A stretch of 21,900 nucleotides of DNA. Source: Opitutia bacterium UBA7374 (GTDB lineage Bacteria > Verrucomicrobiota > Verrucomicrobiia > Opitutales > Coraliomargaritaceae). The notes beneath the pieces are model-generated. The model searched no databases. It worked only from the letters and a program-made list of their open reading frames with translations, and was not told where the DNA came from. This document shows, piece after piece, positions 1-8,645 of this stretch. The translations under genes were made by a program, and so were the position numbers. How positions within the stretch are numbered: the first letter of the stretch is position 1; every line of letters begins with the position of its first letter. The DNA is taken from NCBI GenBank assembly GCA_002469895.1, contig DKOA01000036.1, forward strand, positions 28,039-49,938, written 5' to 3'.

Positions 1-2072
1 GTATTCGAGCCCAGTTCACGCACGTTGCCAGCCGGGTCTGTGTAGCGAAGCGTCTCGTTATCACTGTCATTAATATAAACATCAACTGCATAGATCGTGT
101 CTTCAGATATCGACTTAGCGCCAATCGCACCGTCGCTTAATTTAAAATCAAAGTCCCTTCTTGAGCCGGCAGAATGTCGCAGGCTGGTGCTGGCATCAAA
201 GCCGCCGACGGCAAAACGAAAGTTGCTGGAACTGGAATCAATGTCATTCCAGGCGGCATCAAAAGAGATGTGAACATCTGCCAGTTGACTGTCCGCATCC
301 GTGGCAATGTTTTGTTCAATACCCACCTGTGCAGAAACAGCAGAATCAGCAAAGAGGCGTAATCCTTTACCAATTCCACCCCCCGCAACATTGCCTGCAC
401 CTTCAACTACATGCGCATACACATCTGTGTTATCCGTAGAACCGGTGACGGCAGTAGAGGGACGAACCGATGTAAATACAGGACTTGTATCCGTTGCGTT
501 TGCCTCAAAGTCAGCGGCAAAAACCGGCGTTGGGCCTACCGGTGCACTCACTGTTTTAATGATTATATCGTCAAAAACATAATTCATGCCCGAATCGGAA
601 CTGCCGGTAGCCAAACCAAAGGAACCAAAATTGTTTTCTGAAGTAAGGGAATCTCCGACAAGCCCGCCCTGCTTGGCGAGAACACCGTTGATGTAAACAT
701 CCACACTGTTGGCAGCTAAGGTCACTGCCGTTCCGCCGGGTGCAGTATAAACAATTGAATCGGTATCATCGTCATTGAGGAATAAATTCATTTTGTAGCT
801 TTGCTGATCTATAACATTGACGATCGTAGAAGAGCTACCCAGGCGAACGGAGCCATTCTCACGGAACTGTATATCGAGGTGTCTATCACCGCCACTACCA
901 GCGTTAAATGTAGTACTTGGCTCAGATTCACCTAAACTTAGTATAACCCTCTGTGAACCGGAATCTTCCAGGTCTTTCCAAGCAAAATCAAGTTCTACCT
1001 CCAGCGCATTGTAATACTCGGAATCATTTCCGGTTGTGCCAGGTATCAATGGTACAGCAAATCGAGTACTACTAGTTGCCGTATCTAGAATCTCAAGGCC
1101 ATTACCTGAGCCAGCAAAATTTTCTGCTTCACCAACTACCTTTATAAAGTAATCAGTTTCCGGGGTTGAAGGACTGGTCACTGAGTTTGCTGTGTTGGGC
1201 TTTTGTCCGACAGTACTCGACTCAAAATCTTCAGAAAAGAGCAGCGAATCATCACCGCTTTCTTCAACCGAGTCATCGGATTCTGCTTCAATCGTAGCAA
1301 TCTCGATATTATCAAAAGTCATTCGAGTCCCTGTTCCCGTAGAAGAACCGCCAATACCGAATGCACCGATTGAGGCATCGTCACCTATTGCGCCGTCTTC
1401 CAAAGAGCCGCTGCCCTCAAGAGCATTATCGAGATATACATCATACGTGTTGGGAGCTAGATCAACAGAGCCTCCCGCCGGTGCTGTATAGCTTATGGTC
1501 TCGGTCTCAGAATCGTTAATGTAGACATCTAAAGCATAACTTTGCGTGGAGACCAAAGTAGCTTTCGTACTACTTACAATTCTAAATGAGAGATCATCCG
1601 CTCGAATATTAATCTCAATATCACGACGTGAACCGGCACTGAGGTTAGAAGAATTATAACCTCCAATTGCTACATAAAACCGGTTATTACTATTCGGCGT
1701 AGTTTCAGCGACTGTCTCCATGGCTAGATTCATTGAGATGTGCAGTGAACCCACTTGGCTTTCTTCGTTCTCAACCAAGTATGCCAAATAATAATTAGAT
1801 TCAGAAGTATTATCAAATAGCTCCAGTCCTTTGCCAGCACCACTGCCGGCGTGGTTTTCCGCTCCTTCAACGACTTGAACATACAGTTCGGAGTCTGCAG
1901 TCAGTGTGTTTTCACTGGGTGATATTTTACCATTTGTTGGTACTGGACGATCTCCAGCTGTGTAGCTTTCGAAATCTTCTGTAAAAAGTACAGCCGAATA
2001 GACTGGTGTAAAACCGAGAGTAAACGCAAGTAACAACGTACCAGCGTATTGAGCGCATAGTGCAATTTTCAT
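1..2072 (-). CDS. Secreted protein with three tandem ~240-residue LamG/ConA-like repeats (3' end outside window)
   Basis: Reading the minus strand from an ATG at 2072, I translated every codon down to base 3 and met no stop: 690 codons, truncated by the window edge. Residues 1-27 form a signal peptide (basic start, hydrophobic core, cut after VYSA). Three related units follow, opening at about residues 28, 276 and 516 with LFTEDFES, LFSEDFES and VFAADFEA. Each shares a 'VVEGAENxAGSGxGKGLEL' segment, a 'YxxDVYINDS' strand, a 'YTxPxG' turn and, in the first two, a closing 'FGSFGL...FDDIII'-type strand. The pattern suggests secreted beta-sandwich domains of the concanavalin/LamG kind, possibly glycan-binding or adhesive, but I do not recognise a named family and see no catalytic motif. 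No clear Shine-Dalgarno precedes the ATG. It is codirectional with the lyase at 2265-3443, 192 bp upstream, and visibly more AT-rich than the enzyme genes. Confidence 0.88.
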   Translation of the reverse strand, partial: MKIALCAQYAGTLLLAFTLGFTPVYSAVLFTEDFESYTAGDRPVPTNGKISPSENTLTADSELYVQVVEGAENHAGSGAGKGLELFDNTSESNYYLAYLVENEESQVGSLHISMNLAMETVAETTPNSNNRFYVAIGGYNSSNLSAGSRRDIEINIRADDLSFRIVSSTKATLVSTQSYALDVYINDSETETISYTAPAGGSVDLAPNTYDVYLDNALEGSGSLEDGAIGDDASIGAFGIGGSSTGTGTRMTFDNIEIATIEAESDDSVEESGDDSLLFSEDFESSTVGQKPNTANSVTSPSTPETDYFIKVVGEAENFAGSGNGLEILDTATSSTRFAVPLIPGTTGNDSEYYNALEVELDFAWKDLEDSGSQRVILSLGESEPSTTFNAGSGGDRHLDIQFRENGSVRLGSSSTIVNVIDQQSYKMNLFLNDDDTDSIVYTAPGGTAVTLAANSVDVYINGVLAKQGGLVGDSLTSENNFGSFGLATGSSDSGMNYVFDDIIIKTVSAPVGPTPVFAADFEANATDTSPVFTSVRPSTAVTGSTDNTDVYAHVVEGAGNVAGGGIGKGLRLFADSAVSAQVGIEQNIATDADSQLADVHISFDAAWNDIDSSSSNFRFAVGGFDASTSLRHSAGSRRDFDFKLSDGAIGAKSISEDTIYAVDVYINDSDNETLRYTDPAGNVRELGSN
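3..527 (-). repeat. Protein repeat unit 3 of the secreted triplicated protein (cut by window edge)
   Basis: This unit starts at about residue 516 with PVFAADFEANATDTSP and contains AGNVAGGGIGKGLRLF, HSAGSRRDFDFKL (compare SAGSRRDIEINI in unit 1), YAVDVYINDSDNE and YTDPAGNVRELGSN. The final part of the unit lies beyond base 1. Confidence 0.7.
545..1247 (-). repeat. Protein repeat unit 2 of the secreted triplicated protein
   Basis: This unit covers residues ~276-509. It starts with SLLFSEDFESSTVGQKP and contains AENFAGSGNGLEILD, YKMNLFLNDDDTD, YTAPGGTAVTLAANS and GSFGLATGSS...FDDIII. A short acidic linker (ESDDSVEESGDD) separates it from unit 1. Confidence 0.75.
1270..1991 (-). repeat. Protein repeat unit 1 of the secreted triplicated protein
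   Basis: This unit covers residues ~28-268. It starts with VLFTEDFESYTAGDRP and contains AENHAGSGAGKGLELFD, YALDVYINDSETE, YTAPAGGSVDLAPN and GAFGIGGSS...FDNIEI, each with a counterpart in unit 2. The match is at protein level; the DNA copies have diverged, so this is an old duplication. Confidence 0.75.
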
Positions 2073-2264
2073 AATTAGGGTAACTGAAGGTAAAAGAAAG
2101 TTTTACAAAGTAGCACGCGATCGGTTTTGATAAACAAAGAACTCGAATGAGTGAGGACTTAAGTATCCACATATGAACACACCGCAGGCAGCACCCTGCC
2201 CCGGGTATTTAGAACATAAAAAACAAAGAAATTATGTTTTCCTCGATAGGTGTTATAGCCTATC
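2073..2264. other. Intergenic region between lyase and triplicated-protein genes
   Basis: This 192-bp AT-rich gap holds no supportable gene. On the minus strand, right after the lyase stop codon, there is a 6-bp stem GATAGG/CCTATC (2259-2264 with 2245-2250). An AT-rich inverted repeat AACATAA/TTATGTT (2213-2219 with 2232-2238) with a T-rich loop follows, and then a GC hairpin GGCAG-4-CTGCC (2187-2200). These could weakly terminate or process the lyase transcript. None has the strong GC stem plus immediate T-run of a confident rho-independent terminator. The promoter of the downstream gene would lie in 2073-2180, but I cannot pick a convincing one. Confidence 0.4.
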
Positions 2265-3443
2265 TCACCGCCACAAAAGGGGATGTCGCATCGGCAGATT
2301 GCGGAGGACTTCATAAACTGTGGGATCAGCCTCCAACCCTTTCCAAATAGAAAAATAATGCGGCTCGGCCAGAGCATAACCAGCCAGTAGCAGGCAGGGC
2401 TGGCGAACCGGCCAATCTTCCCAGTACATAACATCCGGTGGGAGCTTCCAGGAATCCTTGTCTGCGATATAAGGAGCAATGAATTGCATTCCCAAACGCA
2501 TGCCCCGTCCATCCTCCATTTCAAATTGCCATAAGTTGTCACCTGCGACTGAAGCAATTTGAGCAACCCCGGCCATCGCATCCATCACAAAAAGCGAGTA
2601 TCCATACGGTTTCGTTCGTTTCAGTTCGGCCGGAAATCCGCCCTCCAGATCCATCATCTCCGCCAGATAAACCTCCTTAAACTGCTTTCGTATCCAGGCC
2701 AGGATCTCGGTGTCCCCCACCAATTGAGCAAAAGCAGCGGCCTGCAACGACCAGCAAACACCATGATTATTCGGATGCTGTTTTTCTTTCAGGCCATAGG
2801 GATGCGTACTGATCCAGTCCAGATAGTCACGGAACCAAGCCTTTACGGCTCCACGATCTTCATTGGAAAAAGAAGGAGATCCCTCCAGCCGATTAGCGCC
2901 CAAAGCCACTTCGACCAAATGGATCGTATCAATAATCCCAATACTTCGCCCCGTGTGTCGCCCGCTAATGGCCTGCCCATACAATAGACTCGGATTCATT
3001 CGGGTCTCCGGATTGACAAACCAGGCCTTCAAATGAGCGACCGCATGAGCGGCATACTTCTCATCTGCGGTCAGCGCGTAAGCAGAGACCAGAGTCCCCA
3101 TGATATCACTGAAACGGATCAATGATTCCCGATGTTCGATGAAATTTTCCGGATTTGTTTCACCGTCCCGCCGGACATAGGGTCCGGTCGGATCTTCCGG
3201 ATTCGGCCACCAATAATCCCCCTCGGAATAAAAATCATGCGGCCCGCCTTCGCTGCGCTCACATACATTAGCGGTTACTGTAATCGGATCGGCTTTCAAA
3301 TAGCGTGCCGCTTTATTCAGAATTCTTGGACTTTCCAGAGCATCCAAATCAAACTCCTTTGAAGGGCTGACACACGCCGTAAAACCAAAAGAAAGCAATA
3401 GAATCGTCACAAGCAGCGGGCATCGCTGGTTACGAGCTGTCAA
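2265..3443 (-). CDS. Alginate_lyase-superfamily (PL5/PL38-like) polysaccharide lyase, probable lipoprotein
   Basis: The protein matches the alginate_lyase fold (PF05426-type alpha/alpha toroid), which cleaves uronic-acid polymers by beta-elimination. Numbered from the start chosen here, QHPNNHG carries N225, N226 and H227, and KRTKPYGYSLF carries R276 and Y282. The His-to-Tyr spacing of 55 is close to that of the catalytic His/Tyr pair in PL5 enzymes (H192/Y246). The frame is open upstream to a TTG at 3542, but an AGGAGG abuts that TTG with no spacer, and the long form would place two hydrophobic stretches in series. The TTG at 3443 instead gives MTARNQRCPLLVTILLLSFGFTAC, with a basic start, a hydrophobic core and a lipobox-like FTAC. 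The start is uncertain, and a GTG at 3410 is also possible. The product is ~392 residues and divergent from GH95. Polymer specificity (alginate, glucuronan or other) cannot be read from sequence. Confidence 0.82.
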   Translation of the reverse strand: MTARNQRCPLLVTILLLSFGFTACVSPSKEFDLDALESPRILNKAARYLKADPITVTANVCERSEGGPHDFYSEGDYWWPNPEDPTGPYVRRDGETNPENFIEHRESLIRFSDIMGTLVSAYALTADEKYAAHAVAHLKAWFVNPETRMNPSLLYGQAISGRHTGRSIGIIDTIHLVEVALGANRLEGSPSFSNEDRGAVKAWFRDYLDWISTHPYGLKEKQHPNNHGVCWSLQAAAFAQLVGDTEILAWIRKQFKEVYLAEMMDLEGGFPAELKRTKPYGYSLFVMDAMAGVAQIASVAGDNLWQFEMEDGRGMRLGMQFIAPYIADKDSWKLPPDVMYWEDWPVRQPCLLLAGYALAEPHYFSIWKGLEADPTVYEVLRNLPMRHPLLWR

Positions 3444-3683
3444 TGGAAAGGGAGGATCAGGGAGTCGGATCAAGATCAGGCTGGGGTTGAATGAGAGAAT
3501 CAGAACAACCAAAACAACAAGCCGGATTGCCCAATCCAGCAACCTCCTAGCGAGGCATTGTCCAATAGTGAACGATTAACCAATCCGTCTGCATTGGCAG
3601 CAGGTTTCCAAATTCCCGAATTTCTGCTAAAGAATCCTCCGCGAGTACCCGAAACGACCCAATAACTGGAAACTACCCGATCC
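3444..3683. promoter_or_regulatory. Divergent regulatory region between lyase and GH95, with a 14-bp palindrome
   Basis: The two outward-facing genes share this 240-bp region (shorter if the lyase starts at 3542). It contains a perfect inverted repeat AAATTC-CC-GAATTT at 3610-3623, flanked by outer GCAG/CTGC words. That is a reasonable form for a dimeric repressor or activator site serving both genes. An AGGAGG lies at 3543-3548 on the minus strand. I see no clear -35/-10 pair in either direction. A 61-codon minus-strand frame at 3500-3685 crosses the region but has no sign of being a gene. Confidence 0.4.
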
Positions 3684-6170
3684 ATGATTTATCGAAATAC
3701 CCATCGAACACCCACCCTGACTCAACTCTGCGCAGTGGGGATTCTAGCCATTAGCCTGCCCCGAATATCCGCCGAAAAAGTCACACGAATCTGGTACGAG
3801 GAAGCGGCTACTGAGTGGGTCGAAGCGCTCCCTCTAGGCAATGGACGCATCGGAGCAATGGTCTTTGGCGGAGTCAAAAACGAAAGAATCCAACTCAACG
3901 AGGAAAGCCTCTGGGCCGGGCGACCCGGAGAAGTATATCCGGAGAACTTTTCCGCGAATCTAAAAAAGGTTCAATCGCTAATCAAGGCGGGGAAGCTCCA
4001 GGAAGCGCACGAGTTTGGTCAGCAAAACCTTTCTGCTGAACCCACCAGCTACCGTTCCTACCAAACCCTTGGAGACCTCTTTCTTCGTTTTGAGGGGGAA
4101 GGCGATATCTCCGGTTATCAACGCGAGCTCAACCTGAACCAGGGAATTGCCTCGGTTAACTACACCATGGGTGCAATTGGCTATCGGCGGGAAACCCTAG
4201 TCTCTGCCGATAAGGATATTCTCGCGATGCAAATCACCGCCGACCATCCGGGTAGTATTGATTGCCGCGTCTCACTCAGCCGCGAAAAAGATGCCGTCAC
4301 CACGGTCGAAGACGACGCGGCATTATGGATGGACGGTCAGCTGATCGATATCCCCGCAGAAAAAGGCGGGTATGATGATAATCCAGGAGGCTCCGGCCCG
4401 GGAGGCAAACATATGCGTTTTTCCGCTGGTCTGCATGTGCGGGTAAAAGGGGGACATCTCTCTGCCTCGGGACCGGAACTCAAGATATCCGGAGCCGACT
4501 CAGTGACCCTCTTCCTCAGTGCCGCTACCGACTTTAATCTAGACCTGATGAACTTTGATCGATCGATCGATCCCAGAGTGGTCGCTGAAAGCAAACTAGA
4601 ACAAGTTGCCAACAAAAGCTGGGCAGAAATACGTGCTACCCATATTACTGAACATGAAAGCTATTTCAATCGTATGGCCATCGAACTGGGCAACTCTCCG
4701 GCGGACAAGCTGCCCACGGACCGACGCCTGGCTGCCGTCATCGGGGGCGCGGAAGATCCCGGACTGGCCGAAATTCTCTTCCAGTACGGGCGCTACCTAT
4801 TGATGGGTTCCTCCCGTTCTCCGGGCAAACTACCAGCTAACTTACAGGGCATTTGGAACGAATCTCTGTGGGCGCCATGGGAATCCGACTATCATCTCAA
4901 TATTAACCTGCAGATGAATTACTGGCCGGCCGACCTCTGCAATCTCTCGGAAACAATGCTCCCTCTGACCAACTGGTTCGAACAAGTCACCCGTCGGGGC
5001 GAAGAAACTGCGCGTCGACTCTATCAGGCAGATGGCTGGGTCATTCATCATGCCTGCAATCTCTTTGGCAGGACCACGCCCTCCGGCTCCAACCGCCGAC
5101 TGCAATTTGAAAACGGAGTCCTCGACCCCCTACCCGGTGCTTGGATGGCCCTGACTCTCTGGCGTCATTACAATTATACAGGCGACAACGCCTATCTCAG
5201 CAAATACGCCTACCCTATCCTCCTCGGAGCTGCCAGATTCCTCCAGTCCCACATGATTGCCGAAGAAAACGGGCAGTGGAGCATTCTCCCTTCCACTTCA
5301 CCGGAGAACTACTACATCGATCCGGCAAGTGGACAGTCACTCCGCATTACCCGGAACTCCACCTACCATATCTCTCTAGCGCGCGCTGTTTTAGAAGCCA
5401 CCATTGAGGCCTCGGAAATCCTCTCTCTCGATGCCGATCTGCGGGAAGACATGCGGACCATTGTCGCTACCCTACCCGACCCCACGATCGGAGCCGATGG
5501 CACGATCATGGAATGGGAAAAAGACTATGCCGAAGCCAAACCGGGACACCGTCATGTCTCCCACCTCATGGGGATTTATCCACTCGATCAAATCACACCA
5601 CAGGATGCAGCCCTCTTCCAGGCGGCCGGCGAGACGATCGCTAAACGTCTGCGCCACGGAGGCGCCCACACAGGCTGGAGTCGTGCCTGGATTATCCACC
5701 TCTACGCCAGATTACTGGACGGCAATACAGCCAAAGAACACCTCGATTTACTGCTCAGCAAAAGTACCCTGCCCAACCTCTTCAACACCCATCCCCCTTA
5801 CCAAATCGATGGCAATTTCGGCGCAACCAGTGCCATCGCCGAAATGCTTTTACAAAGCCAGGGAGGTATCCTCCACTTTCTTCCGGCGCTGCCGGATGCC
5901 TGGGCAAACGGATCCATCCGGGGCCTCAAAGCGCGGGGTGGATTTGTTGTTGATCTGGAGTGGCAGGGCGGGCAACTAAACAAAGCGCGCATTTATTCGG
6001 AAAAAGGAAATCCTTGCCGGCTTTCATCTCCGGACGATTGGATACTCATTAGCCCGGATTCGGAAACAAAGACAATCTCTAGCCAAGCCGGTTATTGCGA
6101 CTTTTCAACGCAAGCAAAACGATACTACGAGATCCAGAGAAAGAACCCGCAATTAACTAGAGACCGATAG
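3684..6170 (+). CDS. GH95 family alpha-L-fucosidase / alpha-L-galactosidase, secreted
   Basis: GH95 enzymes remove terminal alpha-L-fucose (some prefer alpha-L-galactose) with inversion. The 828-residue length is typical. Residues 1-30 form a signal peptide (core VGILAISL, cut near ISA). The N-terminal beta-sandwich begins with WYEEAATEWVEALPLGNGR. In the alpha/alpha barrel, DYHLNINLQMNYW carries N406 and N408, STSPENYY carries E541, GHRHVSH spans 621-627, and YQIDGNFG carries D709. These appear to correspond to N421, N423, E566, H678 and D766 of bifidobacterial AfcA, so the active site looks complete. The HRHVSH motif is intact, which fits fucose over galactose, though I would not rely on it. 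It is divergent from the lyase and ends 6 bp from the end of the GH2 gene. Together with GH2 it should strip side sugars from an acidic backbone. The start ATG precedes the signal peptide well. Confidence 0.93.
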   Translation: MIYRNTHRTPTLTQLCAVGILAISLPRISAEKVTRIWYEEAATEWVEALPLGNGRIGAMVFGGVKNERIQLNEESLWAGRPGEVYPENFSANLKKVQSLIKAGKLQEAHEFGQQNLSAEPTSYRSYQTLGDLFLRFEGEGDISGYQRELNLNQGIASVNYTMGAIGYRRETLVSADKDILAMQITADHPGSIDCRVSLSREKDAVTTVEDDAALWMDGQLIDIPAEKGGYDDNPGGSGPGGKHMRFSAGLHVRVKGGHLSASGPELKISGADSVTLFLSAATDFNLDLMNFDRSIDPRVVAESKLEQVANKSWAEIRATHITEHESYFNRMAIELGNSPADKLPTDRRLAAVIGGAEDPGLAEILFQYGRYLLMGSSRSPGKLPANLQGIWNESLWAPWESDYHLNINLQMNYWPADLCNLSETMLPLTNWFEQVTRRGEETARRLYQADGWVIHHACNLFGRTTPSGSNRRLQFENGVLDPLPGAWMALTLWRHYNYTGDNAYLSKYAYPILLGAARFLQSHMIAEENGQWSILPSTSPENYYIDPASGQSLRITRNSTYHISLARAVLEATIEASEILSLDADLREDMRTIVATLPDPTIGADGTIMEWEKDYAEAKPGHRHVSHLMGIYPLDQITPQDAALFQAAGETIAKRLRHGGAHTGWSRAWIIHLYARLLDGNTAKEHLDLLLSKSTLPNLFNTHPPYQIDGNFGATSAIAEMLLQSQGGILHFLPALPDAWANGSIRGLKARGGFVVDLEWQGGQLNKARIYSEKGNPCRLSSPDDWILISPDSETKTISSQAGYCDFSTQAKRYYEIQRKNPQLTRDR

Positions 6171-6176
6171 CGGGCA

Positions 6177-8645
6177 TTATTTTATAGAGATAAAGGCTGT
6201 CGGTATCCCCTCCGACTCAACGCTCACCCAGGATTGTCCGCCTCGCTTACGCACAGAGATTTGCGCACGGCCATTATAAAGCTGTACTTTACGAGCCGTA
6301 ATTGAGGTCCCCAGATCGGCGATGAGTTCTCCGTCACCGACTAAACTGAACTCGACAAAATTCTTACCATCAAGGCAACGCACACCTTTGGCATCCAGTG
6401 CATAGACCTCAATCGTTGCCGACTCATCCGTCTCGGCAATCTGCTCGATCCGTAGTTGAGCCGGCTCTCCCCATCCTTCTGTCTGGTACTCAAAGGTCAG
6501 CTCGTCGATAATCGTCTCTCCATCTTTACGACCCACTGCCTTCACAGTGTTTATCCCCTTTTTAAAGGGCGTAACCCAACGCAGACCTGCCGCAGGAAAA
6601 TCTTCACTGTCACGCTCACGACTCCCTAATGATTGACCATTCAAGAACAGCTCCACTGATTCACAATTCGAATAAGTCTTAAGCATCTTTCGCTCCCCCG
6701 CAGCTCCCGCGCGAACCGGCCAGGTGTGACCATAGATCCGCACCATTGGCTCTTCTGTCCAATAAGACTTGAAAACATAAAAGGACTCTTTCGGAGTCAG
6801 GTCACGCTCAACGACCCCCTTCTGATTAACATACGGCACCGGGTTTTCCGGGCGGATCGGTGTCGAAAAATCCTTAAACGGCCAGTAGGCTGTGCCGGTC
6901 AGCCAGGGCATCTTTTCCTGCTCCTTCAAGTGCCAATCAATCAAATTACAGGCGTAGGTCTCACTCCAGTCACCATCCTTGGAAACACGTGCCGAACCAC
7001 CCGTCATGAGGAAATCCCCACTCCGCTCATCCGCGTCCCCGGATTGGATCGAGCCCAAACCTCTGTCGGGATCTTCCGAGTGCCTTCGAGCATGATGCGA
7101 AGCTCCCCATTCCACATGCAGGAAATGATCCACTGTCTCCATCTCACGACGGGATACCTCGAGATAGTCCGTATATTTACCGCGATACCACCCTGCCCAA
7201 ATCGAGGGCGAGTACACATCGACCACATCGGCACAAAATGCGCAGCGTCGAATCGCCGTCAAACGGTAGGGGTCACAGGCATGCGAGATCCCGTGCAGCT
7301 CCTTCATAAAGTCCCGTACCGCTTCCTTATCGAAATCAACAAAATCTCCGGGCCAGTCGTTTTCATTGCCCAGTCCCCACAAAATAACCGAAGGGTGATG
7401 CCGGTGCTGCGCGATCATATTACGGAGCATCCTTCTGGCCTGTTCCCGGTAAGTCTCTCCGCCAAGCCCACCACGACACCAGGGGATTTCTTCCCATACG
7501 AGTAAGCCCAGCTCATCGCATAGTTCCAGTACTTCCCGGCTTTGCTGGTAATGCCCGAGGCGAATAAAGTTCACTCCGATTTCTTTCATCAGAGCAATTT
7601 CTTTGCGCAGCAGATCCGGCAGCATGGCCGCTGCCAGACCAGCGTGGTCTTCATGCCGATGCGTTCCACGGAGCAACAGTCTTTCGCCGTTCAAATAGAA
7701 TGGCCCCTTCTCTTCGAAACGGAAATGACGGAAGCCGATCGTCCCCGATTGCTTATAGCTCTCTCCATTGGGCGTAGTTGAGGTCAGCTCCCAGGAATAC
7801 AAGCTGGGCGCTTCCGGCGACCAAAGTTCCGGGCTTGGAACAACCGCCTTGAAGATATGTGGATTCGGTCCCTTGCGATCGATCAGCTTCAGCTTTGCCT
7901 TCTCCTGATACACCACCGCACCTTCCGGATCCCGGATGACCAGACCTACGGGCAGCCTGCCATCGATCCGCAGGGGATTATAAGCGCTCACCCGGAAGTG
8001 CGCTTCTCCCGTATTGCCATCCTCGTCTACTAAGCAGTCAATTCGCGGCCACTTAGCCCCCACGGCAGGCTGATAAAGCAAATGTACCGGACGATAGAGC
8101 CCTCCGTAGAGGTTAAAGTCCGAAAGGTCCGAGGGTATCATCTCCAGATCTCTCGAATTGTCACAGCGGACGAGTAGACGCACCTTGCCGTCTTCCAGAT
8201 GCTTCGCAACCGCCTCTGTTATATCGAAATGAAATTCGTCATAACCACCAACATGCTCACCAATAAAACTATCTTCGATGTAGACTTGTGTCTTCTGCCC
8301 GGCCCCATCGAAACGTAAAAGGATCCGTCCCTGCTCGTAGGGGTTATCTATTTCCAGAGTACGACGATACCAGCCCGGCCCCTGATAATAAGGCACATAG
8401 GGGTTAACCGCATCCAACTCGTTAAAACTGTGCGGCAGAGAGACGGTGTCCCAGGCAGGTAATGCGGCATCACGTTCATTCGTTCGCAAACCTTCCCAAA
8501 TACCTCCAAGATCCATACGGGTATACTCCCAGTTATCGAGGATCGGCTTTGCCGAAAGCACGCCGCAGGCAAGCCATGCGATACAGAGTAATAATGAGTG
8601 ACGCTGGACGAAGGGGCGATTCAATCGATACATAGGAATTCTCAT
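6177..8645 (-). CDS. GH2 family beta-glycosidase (beta-galactosidase/beta-glucuronidase type), secreted
   Basis: This 822-residue retaining beta-glycosidase of family GH2 has a signal peptide (RHSLLLCIAWLACGVLSA), an N-terminal jelly-roll (about 35-205), an immunoglobulin-like domain (about 205-310) and a TIM barrel (about 315-600). C-terminal beta-sandwich domains follow, including SNCESVELFLNGQSLG. The acid/base is E428 in LGNEND and the nucleophile E512 in HVEWGASHH; their 84-residue spacing suits the family. Specificity cannot be assigned: galactosidase, glucuronidase and other activities share these motifs. ATG codons lie at 8645 and 8633; the second gives a cleaner signal peptide (MYRLNRPFVQRH...), and neither has an obvious ribosome site. 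It faces away from the GH105 gene, with which it shares a 296-bp regulatory gap. It likely works on oligomers released by the lyases. Confidence 0.92.
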   Translation of the reverse strand: MRIPMYRLNRPFVQRHSLLLCIAWLACGVLSAKPILDNWEYTRMDLGGIWEGLRTNERDAALPAWDTVSLPHSFNELDAVNPYVPYYQGPGWYRRTLEIDNPYEQGRILLRFDGAGQKTQVYIEDSFIGEHVGGYDEFHFDITEAVAKHLEDGKVRLLVRCDNSRDLEMIPSDLSDFNLYGGLYRPVHLLYQPAVGAKWPRIDCLVDEDGNTGEAHFRVSAYNPLRIDGRLPVGLVIRDPEGAVVYQEKAKLKLIDRKGPNPHIFKAVVPSPELWSPEAPSLYSWELTSTTPNGESYKQSGTIGFRHFRFEEKGPFYLNGERLLLRGTHRHEDHAGLAAAMLPDLLRKEIALMKEIGVNFIRLGHYQQSREVLELCDELGLLVWEEIPWCRGGLGGETYREQARRMLRNMIAQHRHHPSVILWGLGNENDWPGDFVDFDKEAVRDFMKELHGISHACDPYRLTAIRRCAFCADVVDVYSPSIWAGWYRGKYTDYLEVSRREMETVDHFLHVEWGASHHARRHSEDPDRGLGSIQSGDADERSGDFLMTGGSARVSKDGDWSETYACNLIDWHLKEQEKMPWLTGTAYWPFKDFSTPIRPENPVPYVNQKGVVERDLTPKESFYVFKSYWTEEPMVRIYGHTWPVRAGAAGERKMLKTYSNCESVELFLNGQSLGSRERDSEDFPAAGLRWVTPFKKGINTVKAVGRKDGETIIDELTFEYQTEGWGEPAQLRIEQIAETDESATIEVYALDAKGVRCLDGKNFVEFSLVGDGELIADLGTSITARKVQLYNGRAQISVRKRGGQSWVSVESEGIPTAFISIK

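Noticed and set aside
2159..2581. 140-codon minus-strand frame inside the lyase gene
   Set aside because: It is out of frame with the lyase catalytic region, which has clear family motifs; this frame has none.
3500..3685. 61-codon minus-strand frame between lyase and GH95
   Set aside because: It overlaps the GH95 start and the lyase upstream region, has odd composition rich in Gly/Trp, and no ribosome site or homologue-like pattern.
4557..4572. Four consecutive GATC words
   Set aside because: They lie inside the GH95 coding sequence (encoding D-R-S-I-D) and are not near a start or origin-like AT-rich region.
6726..7505. 259-codon plus-strand frame opposite GH2
   Set aside because: It lies antisense to the GH2 barrel including both catalytic glutamates; no independent coding signal.
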